A stretch of 64,000 bases of DNA from Candidatus Aminicenantota bacterium (GTDB lineage: Bacteria; Acidobacteriota; Aminicenantia; JAMOAD01), in assembly GCA_027061995.1 (NCBI GenBank), contig JAMOUT010000087.1:1-64000 (forward strand). The letters are read 5' to 3'. Positions 1 to 7,613 of this stretch are shown here, piece after piece. The position numbers and the translations under genes are program-made. Position 1 is the stretch's first letter. Every line of letters begins with the position of its first letter. The notes beneath the pieces were generated by a model. That model saw nothing but the letters and a program-made list of their open reading frames with translations, had not been told where the DNA came from and did no database searches.

Positions 1-326
1 TTTTGAAAAAATATCACAAGAGAGGAGATAGCGAAAATATCATAAAAGAGTATAAATGGGATATAGGGTTGAGGAAGTTTTCATCGGGAGATGGACACAG
101 GAATGGAATAGTGTTTTTATTCGGAGCAATAGCTCAGAGTTTAATAAGATATTTTACTATTTTATATCTTCCCGATAGTTGGGAAAGTTTAACTGTTTCA
201 AGTATAAGATACCGTTTGAAAGAGGCTGCGCTTGTGGTTTTAAGCGGCAGGTATCTGATACTGAGATTTAATCCCGAGTATATATATTACAATTTATGGA
301 AAAGGTTTGAGAAGCAATTGAATTGA
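1..326 (+). mobile_element. IS1380-like transposase, C-terminal fragment
   Basis: The reading frame is open from the window edge to the stop at 326, so only the C-terminal ~108 residues of a larger protein are visible; the TTG at position 3 is not a real start. The motif around 'ENIIKEYKWDIGL' resembles the final acidic block of the DDE catalytic core in IS1380-family transposases, where a glutamate lies in an 'EN.IKE.K.D.GL' context. It is followed by a hydrophobic helix and a basic C-terminus, as in that family. The inverted terminal repeat was not identified in the bases just downstream. Family assignment is by motif memory; IS4-type elements are the alternative. Confidence 0.6.
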
Positions 327-681
327 ATCTTATGAAAAAACAAAGCAAGATAAAAGTTTAATGGAGCAGTCCGCTTAAAGTATGTAAATTTTAAAAATTT
401 CCCCGTTTTTTCTCTGTTTTTTATCATTCTTATAACATAAAATTAATTATTTCTCCTTATTACTCTGTTTTTTCCCAAAATCCCGGACTCTCCTCAAATT
501 TATTCTCTTATTCGAAGTTTTGGGTTCCTTTTTGTAGGATAAAATAAAAAGCTATAATCTCTTAAATTCATTTTCAGTAAGTATAGTCATAATTTATTTA
601 TCATATTCAGTAAGTATATGAAGTCTTTTTAATAAACGAGCATAGCTTTCTTATAACCATTTGTATATAATTAATAAAGTT
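327..681. other. Intergenic stretch between transposase and defence genes
   Basis: No gene is apparent in either strand. The one visible structure is a 13-base direct repeat, TTCAGTAAGTATA, at 573-585 and 606-618. It lies beyond the 3' end of the TIR-like gene. The right end of the insertion sequence should be in the first part of this stretch, but I could not delimit it. Confidence 0.4.
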
Positions 682-1647
682 TTAAACACCAAATTTCTTT
701 CTCGCTTTTCTTATTAATTCTTGATGCGTTTCAACAATAAGTTTTGCAGTCTTGTGTAGCTCATTTACTACTTTTGAAAACCTTTTTGGATATTCTGTCT
801 CCCATTCAGGTGGGACCGTTTGATACTCCAGATCATTGGCTGGAAATGTATTTGTTGCAATTTGCTCAAGATAATCTCCAATAAGCTCATACAGGCATCG
901 CCTAAGTGATTCTAACTCGCTATCTAAAAATTCATATTCTGCATTATTCCACTTATAATAAAAATCTTTTAAGTCATCTAATTTCTTTTTGGGCCAAGAA
1001 AAACCCGCCATGTTTTGCTCATTAATAAAGCCAATACTTCCATTTGATGGCAACACTTCCTTAAACTCAGCAAACAAGCGTGAATCCGCTTTTTTATAAT
1101 CTGGTGCTACATTTATTTTTTCAATTAAATCAGATCTGATCCCTTCATTTTTAAAAATTAATTCAAGTGCTTCTACGAGTTTTTTCTTTAATTTCTCTCT
1201 AGTTGGTGCTTTTTCTGTAACATTATCCTTTATTGAATAAGTTAGCACTCTTTTTGATCTTAAGTCGAAAGGTAAAACAGATGGCTCTCCATATTCAGTA
1301 TTCATAATCATAATAATTCTATTCCATCCAAGCACCCTTATTGCATATCCTAACTCTATAAGAACATTTGGATTCGGAGATGTTTTTTTCCCTTTGTTGA
1401 TAATTGATACATCACAAACAAATATTGAGGATGCTTCAATTTTTGAAAATATTGTTTCAGTTATATCAGGTGATCCGGGTACACCAGCAGTATCTCTATC
1501 TATAACAGGTTCAACTTTAATAGAGTCATCCTTTCTAATTTCTTTAATTGCATCTTTCAAAGCTTTCTCTATAAAACTACGATTAGTATTATTTGGGCAA
1601 TCTGATTGCCATGAATAAAACACTCGATCCCTTTGTTTACTTTTCAT
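682..1647 (-). CDS. TIR-like domain protein, putative defence effector
   Basis: A 321-residue cytoplasmic protein with no signal peptide or membrane segment. The N-terminal ~150 residues have the order expected of a TIR-like fold: an opening strand 'VFYSWQSD', a helix, a 'DRDTAGVPGSPDI' loop, a strand 'SIFVCDVS', and 'PNVLIELGYA', in which Glu98 sits where TIR-like NADases carry their catalytic glutamate. The remaining ~170 residues are charged and helical and not recognised. Such proteins commonly act as NAD-consuming effectors in antiviral systems (family knowledge); activity here is inferred. It is the last gene of a leftward block of nuclease and restriction genes, 41 bases downstream of the Mrr-like gene. 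The ATG has only a weak ribosome-binding site. Confidence 0.65.
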   Translation of the reverse strand: MKSKQRDRVFYSWQSDCPNNTNRSFIEKALKDAIKEIRKDDSIKVEPVIDRDTAGVPGSPDITETIFSKIEASSIFVCDVSIINKGKKTSPNPNVLIELGYAIRVLGWNRIIMIMNTEYGEPSVLPFDLRSKRVLTYSIKDNVTEKAPTREKLKKKLVEALELIFKNEGIRSDLIEKINVAPDYKKADSRLFAEFKEVLPSNGSIGFINEQNMAGFSWPKKKLDDLKDFYYKWNNAEYEFLDSELESLRRCLYELIGDYLEQIATNTFPANDLEYQTVPPEWETEYPKRFSKVVNELHKTAKLIVETHQELIRKARKKFGV

Positions 1648-1688
1648 CTTTTAATTTTTAATTTGATATAGCATTCGTTATAGGTAAG

Positions 1689-2975
1689 CTATAATTCATC
1701 ATACTTTGATTTCAGAAACTTTTTATATTCATCTTTGTTAATTACCTTTGAAAATTTTCTAAAAATAGAGTTTAAAGTGGTTCCCTTTACCATTTCAATA
1801 TTATCATAATGATCTTTCCAGAAATACTCATTTCTCTTTTCATCTTTTAATTTTTCAATAATAACTTCCTTAACAATATAAAAAGGGGCCTTTTTTTCAC
1901 TTTTTAATTTATTAAAAATCTTATTTGCAATCTGTTTTTGAATATACTTATCCTTTCTAAACTCATCACAATATATTTCCAAATATACTTTGGCTAAATT
2001 TTCTAAATCCTTGATTTCTAAATATTTAAATAAAAAATTTATTAATTCTGATGCGTTATTCTCTTCATCATAGTTACCTAAATTATTTTCTAAATGATTT
2101 ATTGCAGTATTTAAAATTATATTTTTATCATCACTATCAATATTAGCAATATGTTCTTTAAATACATTTAAAAAATTATATTTTACATAGTCTTTCCACT
2201 TGCTACTTTTAAGTTTTTCTATTAAATAATTTATAGTTTCAGATTTTTCCTCTTGTAAACATTTACCTATTAATATTAAATATTTATCTTTATTTTTAGG
2301 ATATACAACAGCAAAAATATTTAATGTCTTTTTATATAAATCGCTATTTTTTTTATATAAACTCTCCAAGTTTGTAGTAAATACTTCTGAAGGTGTTGAA
2401 TCTAAAAGAAGTTCCGATATTTTATCCCACTCTGATTCTTGAGTTACTTTTCTGTCTGATAACTTCATTTTTCTTATTGAAGGTAAAGAAATATATTCAG
2501 ATGTATCAATGGAAATTCTATTTTTTGTAGAAACTTGCTGAAAAGCATACCAAAGAAATCCCTTAATATCTACTTTACCCTCAATTATATCAATAACATT
2601 ATTTTCTCCATGTATAACTATGCAATTTTGTCTTAATCCATCTCGGGCAGCAGATAGAATATTATCTGATAATTCATTGAAAGAAATAAATATACCGAAA
2701 GTTCCTTCAATCTTTGAGTTAATCTTTCCCATAAAACTATATAATTTAGAAGCTGCTAATGTTGAGGAATTCTCCCATTTTGATTCTATTAAAAAAATTC
2801 TTGAGTTAATTTCTATTGCTCCATCTATTTGCTGTTTCATATCTGATGTCTTATATGAATTAGATAAAAGAATGCCAGCATCATCAAAAATTCTATTTAT
2901 TAATTTCTCAAATTCAAAACCTCTTTTTTTAGGTTCTAAATCTTTAATTTCATTAAAGTATTCTTTATAACTCAT
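1689..2975 (-). CDS. Mrr-like PD-(D/E)XK nuclease with helical C-terminus
   Basis: A 428-residue protein. The N-terminal ~120 residues match the Mrr/restriction-endonuclease-like fold: a helix 'RGFEFEKLINRIF', then Asp51 in 'QIDGAI', then 'FLIESKW' supplying Glu64 and Lys66 of the D..ExK catalytic triad. The following ~300 residues are predominantly alpha-helical, Lys/Glu/Asn-rich and not recognised; they may be a repeat-type interaction or sensor region. Mrr-type enzymes cut modified or foreign DNA (type IV restriction). Lying between a type II restriction-modification pair and a TIR-like gene, this is probably part of the same defence block. The start ATG lacks a strong Shine-Dalgarno. Confidence 0.6.
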   Translation of the reverse strand: MSYKEYFNEIKDLEPKKRGFEFEKLINRIFDDAGILLSNSYKTSDMKQQIDGAIEINSRIFLIESKWENSSTLAASKLYSFMGKINSKIEGTFGIFISFNELSDNILSAARDGLRQNCIVIHGENNVIDIIEGKVDIKGFLWYAFQQVSTKNRISIDTSEYISLPSIRKMKLSDRKVTQESEWDKISELLLDSTPSEVFTTNLESLYKKNSDLYKKTLNIFAVVYPKNKDKYLILIGKCLQEEKSETINYLIEKLKSSKWKDYVKYNFLNVFKEHIANIDSDDKNIILNTAINHLENNLGNYDEENNASELINFLFKYLEIKDLENLAKVYLEIYCDEFRKDKYIQKQIANKIFNKLKSEKKAPFYIVKEVIIEKLKDEKRNEYFWKDHYDNIEMVKGTTLNSIFRKFSKVINKDEYKKFLKSKYDEL

Positions 2976-3053
2976 ATTTTCTAACTTTCCAATTCCACTA
3001 ATCCATCTATCCCTCGCACGATTTTAAAAGAGTTACTCGGCTTATAAACTTTT

Positions 3054-3854
3054 TCAGCTTGATTTTTCATCTATTATCAAATTCAAAATTTGCAGCGTAT
3101 CATATTGATGCGAGGGACTTAACATGCCAAAAATTTTAACCATCTCTAATATTATAAAAGCATTATCTTTATTAATTTTAAAATATGCAAATTCTTTAGA
3201 CTCCGCACATCTTCCGATTAATGGTTTTTCCGACTTTATTTCTGTTATCGGGAAACAAAAAAATAGCATGGGTTGCACCCCTACCGCTCTTTGTTTCTCT
3301 CTTATTGTAATTTCAGCGATTATTTCATATCTACCGAATCTATGTATAAGTTGAGGATATTCAATCTTTAATATTTCAAAATCAATCTTGTTAATAGTCT
3401 TCTTGTTCGGATGAGTCCTTTTTATTGAACAATGAGGATGATTACTAATTAATTTATCTTTATTTAATCCTTTAATATCAGTTTTTAAGTTTTGTATTTG
3501 AGCTATGGAAATAACACCAAAATCGACCAAATAATAAAGATATTCACTTAATTCATAAAGCGCTTTGGTTTTCTTATTATATGCTTTAAAACAAACATCT
3601 TTTAATGTTGTATTTTCATAACTTTTAAAATTCGCTTTTTTATAATTATTTAAATTATTAGGTTTTTCAGCATCATATCCTATTTGCCATTCTATGTAAT
3701 TTCTTTGATTAAATGGTTTACTCCTACTTGCAAAAGGCAATCCGTAACCATAAATATTATCTCTTTCCTTAACTCTGATTTTCCCCGATGATGTTGTAAG
3801 AGGAATTGCAACCATTATCTCTTTTTTATCTTTATCAATTTTTTTAATATACAT
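3054..3854 (-). CDS. Putative type II restriction endonuclease
   Basis: A 266-residue cytoplasmic protein whose start lies inside the end of the adenine methyltransferase gene (11-base overlap), the usual arrangement for a type II restriction-modification pair. No textbook PD-(D/E)XK motif is obvious. A conserved-looking segment at residues 174-195, with Glu177, Glu181, Glu186 and Lys187 followed by 'RAVGVQPM', could contain the active site. The N-terminal part has a Gly/Tyr-rich 'NIYGYGLPFASRS' and a 'YIEWQIGY' strand. The function rests on gene context; the family and recognition sequence cannot be read from the sequence. Confidence 0.5.
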   Translation of the reverse strand: MYIKKIDKDKKEIMVAIPLTTSSGKIRVKERDNIYGYGLPFASRSKPFNQRNYIEWQIGYDAEKPNNLNNYKKANFKSYENTTLKDVCFKAYNKKTKALYELSEYLYYLVDFGVISIAQIQNLKTDIKGLNKDKLISNHPHCSIKRTHPNKKTINKIDFEILKIEYPQLIHRFGRYEIIAEITIREKQRAVGVQPMLFFCFPITEIKSEKPLIGRCAESKEFAYFKINKDNAFIILEMVKIFGMLSPSHQYDTLQILNLIIDEKSS

Positions 3855-4998
3855 AATGATCTCCGATTAAAATACTGAAATATTTAAGTATATTTTCTTC
3901 AGCTTCTTTAACAGATATATTTTTATCATAAGTAATATGTTTTTTTAGGAAAAAATGTCTGTTTACTATTTCACGCAAAAAATATTTTTTATATTCTTGG
4001 AATAGATTATTATTTATAAACACATCCAAATTACCAAAATAGTATGGGATTAAATAACTAAACCGCTTAAATACATCTACATAAATGTAATAATCTAATT
4101 TGGTTTTATCTATAATAATAGTATTATATCCGAATCTATGAACAAATGTTCTATTTCTTTTTAAAGCATTAATATCTCTCATCGTCCAAAACAAAATATC
4201 ATTTTCTTCCGGTGTTATGTTTTTTAAAGGATATTTGTTAATATAATTCGGGATGAAATCAAAATCTTTTAGAGCAAAATCATGCCCGTTGATTGGTCTG
4301 AATCTATAGTTTTGAATAAAATCATAATCCATTCCCGAATCATCTTTTTTATACAGAGCTATTATTATAGGAAATGAAATTCCTTTTGAGGTTTCTTTGA
4401 AAGTGCCACTATCTATAATAACATTATCAATTAATTTATAATTATTAGTAAACCTTCTTAACAAATTAAAATTTGTTCTTTTTATTAAATAAGATAAAGG
4501 GTGTAAAACACATACTATATTTGCATTTAATTTTGCATATGATAATAAAAACGATATTCCGTAATCTCTTGTTTTTATATCATAATCAACCTGCATATTA
4601 TCCTTTTTGATTCCGTTCCTGATTATGGAGGTTGTATCATTGTAAGGTGGGTTACCTATGATTATCAGCTCATCATCAGCAGAAAGATTAAATATATCTC
4701 TGCTAACATTTGATAGTGCGTTTTTATTAAATACCTCAATGTCGGGGAAAAACTTTTTCATATAATTTACAGCCACAGGGTCAATATCATTCGCTTTTTT
4801 TTGACATATTGTTTCATAATTAAAAAAATTACCATAACCGCAAGAGCTATCCAAAACAACACTCTTATTATTCAAAAATGGTTTTATTTTATCCCATACT
4901 ATGTTTACATATTTTTGCGGGGTGTAAAATGCACCCAAATTTATTTTATCTTGATATTTCAAATGCCTTTGATTATATAGAACTCTATTCGGAATCAC
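3844..4998 (-). CDS. Type II DNA adenine-N6 methyltransferase
   Basis: A 384-residue class I SAM-dependent methyltransferase. The 'LGAFYTPQKYV' opening, SAM-binding 'VLDSSCGYGNF' (motif I, about residues 48-58) and catalytic 'NPPYN' (motif IV) identify a gamma-type N6-adenine methylase of the TaqI/HincII architecture. The C-terminal ~200 residues would be the target-recognition domain. It modifies host DNA to protect it from the partner nuclease, whose gene overlaps it by 11 bases. The start is GTG at 4998, about 8 bases after an AAAGGGGG ribosome-binding site. Transcription of the methylase before the nuclease would favour host protection. Confidence 0.85.
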   Translation of the reverse strand: MIPNRVLYNQRHLKYQDKINLGAFYTPQKYVNIVWDKIKPFLNNKSVVLDSSCGYGNFFNYETICQKKANDIDPVAVNYMKKFFPDIEVFNKNALSNVSRDIFNLSADDELIIIGNPPYNDTTSIIRNGIKKDNMQVDYDIKTRDYGISFLLSYAKLNANIVCVLHPLSYLIKRTNFNLLRRFTNNYKLIDNVIIDSGTFKETSKGISFPIIIALYKKDDSGMDYDFIQNYRFRPINGHDFALKDFDFIPNYINKYPLKNITPEENDILFWTMRDINALKRNRTFVHRFGYNTIIIDKTKLDYYIYVDVFKRFSYLIPYYFGNLDVFINNNLFQEYKKYFLREIVNRHFFLKKHITYDKNISVKEAEENILKYFSILIGDHYVY

Positions 4999-5255
4999 TC
5001 TTTTATGCCCCCTTTCTTATGAAAATAAAACATTGTCGTTAGTTCGCTTAATGTATCCATAATATTTTTTATCACCATTTTTTTTCTTTGAATAATATAA
5101 TATCATTTTTTTTAGAGATTTGTGAACTACTTTTGTCCGACTTTTCCATGACGATACACAAGTTTTTATAACCTCTTCCGCCACGGCGGATCTTCGCTAA
5201 CGCTTCGACATTCATAATTCATCACTCATAATTCGCCATGCATAATTCACTCCAC

Positions 5256-5342
5256 CCCGCACCAATTTTTTCGCCTCTTTTCGATTTGATCTTATAAATT
5301 TTTCTCTCATTGTCTCTTTCCTGATTTATAAATTGGTGCGGG
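5256..5342. repeat. Inverted repeat with 61-base loop
   Basis: Arms CCCGCACCAATTT (5256-5268) and AAATTGGTGCGGG (5330-5342) are perfect complements separated by 61 bases. They could be ends of a small nonautonomous element or the base of a folded transcript; neither can be decided here. Confidence 0.6.
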
Positions 5343-5467
5343 ATCTCCGCTCACTTCGTTCGCTTCGACATGCTACCGCCCTTGGGTTTTTTCAGAAGAT
5401 CAACAAAACATTATTATATCTCATAATATTAATCATGAAAGGGGTTTTATAACCAATCCTTTTGATT

Positions 5468-5529
5468 ATCCCTTTTCCCTTCCAATATTATTTTTTATCA
5501 CTACGGATAGACTTTGTCAAGTGATTTTT
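5468..5529 (+). repeat. Imperfect ~60-base repeat, copy 1
   Basis: This segment, including TATCACTACGGATAGACTTT, matches 7381-7440 in the same orientation with a handful of substitutions and one single-base gap. The two copies bracket the HdeD-like gene and the truncated hydrolase. Confidence 0.7.
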
Positions 5530-5789
5530 AAATTTAAAACTTTTATCTCCCTTTTTTCACTCTGATTTTACCCTATAATTTGAATATGGTGCGTGCAACT
5601 TTTAAATTGTTTGGTCTCAATTTACTCCCGATTATTAGTTATGTCCGCATCTCTGATTGTTTGTTTAATCGCCTTTTGAATAACCGTATCATACAAATGA
5701 TATATTCGCTGGCTGAGATTGAATCGGTTGATATTTTTGTAGCTTTCTATCTCACATAATCACATCAATAAACTCTTCTGTGTGTTGTT

Positions 5790-6398
5790 TTATTTTTTTC
5801 CTGTGACCATCTTTTCTAATTTTCGTGTAGCAAGGGCGGTCAAAGTTAATATCCAACCGTTCATGATAAGTTCAATACTGACAATCAAACCGATAACCAA
5901 CAGACCCGATACCGGCCAATTAAGCACTATGACCAGAGCCAAAATACAATCAATAATACCCGCTATCACGGGAAGAAGCCATTTCCAACCATTCTTACGA
6001 CAACGAATACCATAAACAATCCTCAATACACCTATAAACAGAAACAGTCCGCCAAGCACAAGAGTCAATGCAGCTGAAGCAGCCACCGGATTGATGAAAA
6101 TCACAATACTCAGTCCGATATAGAGCAGTGCAACCAATATGTTGGTCATTCGACCATGCCATTTTTTCTCTTTCACCTGAAACGAATGAACGAGGGAAAG
6201 AACACCACCTGCCATCAACATTCCTCCATAAAAAAGAACAGTAACAAGAGTTACTACGACTGCAACATACAAACCCATGACTCCGGCTATCACCATCAGT
6301 ATCCCGAGAGCCATCATCAATTTCCACTTGCGAGGCAATTCCTCCAATTCAACAATCACAACTTCAGCGGATGTTTGTTGCTCATTTTTTTCAATCAT
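5790..6398 (-). CDS. HdeD/DUF308 family membrane protein
   Basis: A 202-residue inner-membrane protein with about six hydrophobic segments arranged as three hairpins ('LMMALGILMVIAGVMGLYV', then 'LVALLYIGLSIVIFI', then 'WLLPVIAGIIDCILALVIVL'), the DUF308/HdeD pattern. HdeD is linked to acid resistance in enterobacteria, but the wider family is functionally undefined. I start it at the ATG at 6398, where TACGGAGGAAAACA gives a good ribosome-binding site, rather than at a longer upstream open frame. The gene is visibly richer in G+C than its surroundings (two hand-counted 60-base lines gave 40% and 48%, against about 33% nearby) and lies between copies of a repeat, suggesting recent transfer. 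Confidence 0.75.
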   Translation of the reverse strand: MIEKNEQQTSAEVVIVELEELPRKWKLMMALGILMVIAGVMGLYVAVVVTLVTVLFYGGMLMAGGVLSLVHSFQVKEKKWHGRMTNILVALLYIGLSIVIFINPVAASAALTLVLGGLFLFIGVLRIVYGIRCRKNGWKWLLPVIAGIIDCILALVIVLNWPVSGLLVIGLIVSIELIMNGWILTLTALATRKLEKMVTGKK

Positions 6399-6561
6399 TG
6401 TTTTCCTCCGTAAATTTACTAATGAGGCCGTATTTATACAGACATAAAAGACCCGCTTGCCTACAATTATCAATGTCAAACAGTAACTGATGTCTAAACA
6501 CTTTTAACCTCATTGGCATATATTTTTAAGTTTTTTATTATACCATGCTCAATTGCTTTTA

Positions 6562-7164
6562 TTAAACAACCGGTTGACCAACCACACAATAACCGGTTGT
6601 TTCATAAAATAAGTCTCGCCCTTTTTCTGTTTTACATGTTATTTCAGCAACCTTATTTCTAAATGATTTCATTGAAAAAAGCGCTCTAAACACCAAACTA
6701 AAATTTGAAGATCTTCGGGCTTTTTCCACTTCTTTGTTTTTTTTGTTTATATCGTATCCACCTAATACTGTCAGAGATTTTATCTTTTCATGATAGTTAA
6801 GAGCAAAATATTGAGCGCTTAAAGAACCTATTGAAACCCCGACAATATGGAGACTGTCAAATCCTTCGATTTCAAGAATTTTATTTATATGTTTAAAAGA
6901 TACATCTATCTTATCCTTAGTTTTCTTTGTTTTTGATAAGCCGTGTCCGATTAAGTCGATAGTAATAACCCTATATTTTTTTGAAAAAAAGTCAATTTGT
7001 CGGTCGAATGCCCTATGTTCAGAAAACGCCGGATGTAAAAACAAAACCAGACTATTATTTTTTTCCCCGGATACGAAATAATGAATTTCATAATCATTTA
7101 TCTTTAAGGTTTTATGTTTAATCAAACTTTCTATTCGATTATTCAGTTCTTTACTTTTCTTCAT
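6562..7164 (-). pseudogene. Alpha/beta hydrolase, 3'-truncated
   Basis: A 200-residue alpha/beta-hydrolase with strand 'LVLFLHPAFSEHRAF', 'ITIDLIGHGLS' and nucleophile elbow 'GVSIGS', whose Ser is the catalytic nucleophile. The family normally runs to about 260 residues, and the late catalytic His and the last two strands are missing. The protein ends in 'CVVGQPVV', encoded by a short sequence containing two copies of AACCGGTTG around 6572-6600, which looks like a rearrangement junction. Substrate is unknown. A good ribosome-binding site (AAGAAGGAAAAA) precedes the ATG, so a product may be made, but catalysis is unlikely. Confidence 0.6.
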
Positions 7165-7230
7165 TTTTTCCTTCTTTTATTCTTAAAATTACACCTTTTT
7201 GCTCGTTTTCACACTCTTTAATTAAGATAC

Positions 7231-7348
7231 AAGCCTCTAAGAAAGCTTTGGGGGTTAGAAGCCAATAAAGCCCAAAACTTATGCAAAAAAGGCAAGAGCC
7301 GAAACATGCCGGTTTAATTAGCCGTAAGTCTAACAGGCTTGGAGGCTT
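7231..7348 (+). ncRNA. Candidate structured RNA of unknown class
   Basis: AAGCCTCTAAG (7231-7241) pairs with CTTGGAGGCTT (7338-7348) as an 11-base-pair closing stem. The single non-Watson-Crick position is a U-G wobble if the + strand is transcribed and an A-C mismatch if the other strand is. Inside, TTTGGG (7247-7252) pairs with CCCAAA (7271-7276), GGC/GCC (7291-7300) forms a tetraloop-like hairpin, and CGG/CCG (7310-7324) can pair. It matches no riboswitch or RNA class I can recall. No gene follows closely on the + strand; ribF ends toward it from the right. Confidence 0.35.
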
Positions 7349-7380
7349 TCAACTCAGCATTCATCACTCATAATTCATTT

Positions 7381-7440
7381 TATCCTTTTCCCTTCAATAT
7401 TATTTTCTATCACTACGGAAAGACTTTGTCAAGAGATTTT
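7381..7440 (+). repeat. Imperfect ~60-base repeat, copy 2
   Basis: Matches 5468-5529 in the same orientation, including TATCACTACGGAAAGACTTT. Together with nearby shorter matches, it marks out a 2-kb segment as a possible insertion or duplication scar. Confidence 0.7.
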
Positions 7441-7613
7441 CAATTTTAGCTGTTTTTATTCAAACTCCTTACACTATTAACTTCAACAAGAATTTCCTCC
7501 GTTGAATTACAATCCGGTTGATTTTTTCAGCCGCTCGCTTTGCGGCATTCCATCATTTACAAAGACCGCATTTGGGTTTTCCAATTTTTCAACAAAATCA
7601 TTGTGGAATGGAT

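Larger units (their letters stand above)
4999..5789. other. Repeat-rich noncoding region
   Basis: No gene is supported over about 790 bases. The region carries short, locally GC-rich patches (5170-5215 and 5340-5390), a repeated 'CATAATTCA' type sequence near 5210-5250, a 13-base inverted repeat, and one copy of a ~60-base sequence repeated at 7381-7440. It looks like accumulated small repeats or remnants of mobile DNA rather than a regulatory region. Confidence 0.5.
7165..7613. other. Noncoding region downstream of ribF
   Basis: About 450 bases with no supported gene. It contains the folded element at 7231-7348, a 'CATTCATCACTCATAATTCAT' type repeat near 7358 that also occurs near 5210, the second copy of the ~60-base repeat at 7381-7440, and a segment near 7568-7603 resembling 5381-5417. 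Confidence 0.5.

Noticed and set aside
573..618. Direct repeats as a CRISPR or replication-origin iteron
   Set aside because: Only two 13-base copies are present, without further units or associated genes.
6399..6479. Longer N-terminus for the HdeD-like protein
   Set aside because: The internal ATG at 6398 has a strong GGAGG site and gives the normal family N-terminus; the extra 27 codons do not look like protein.
7231..7348. Cobalamin, SAM or glycine riboswitch
   Set aside because: None of the conserved cores of these classes is present, and no + strand gene follows to be regulated.
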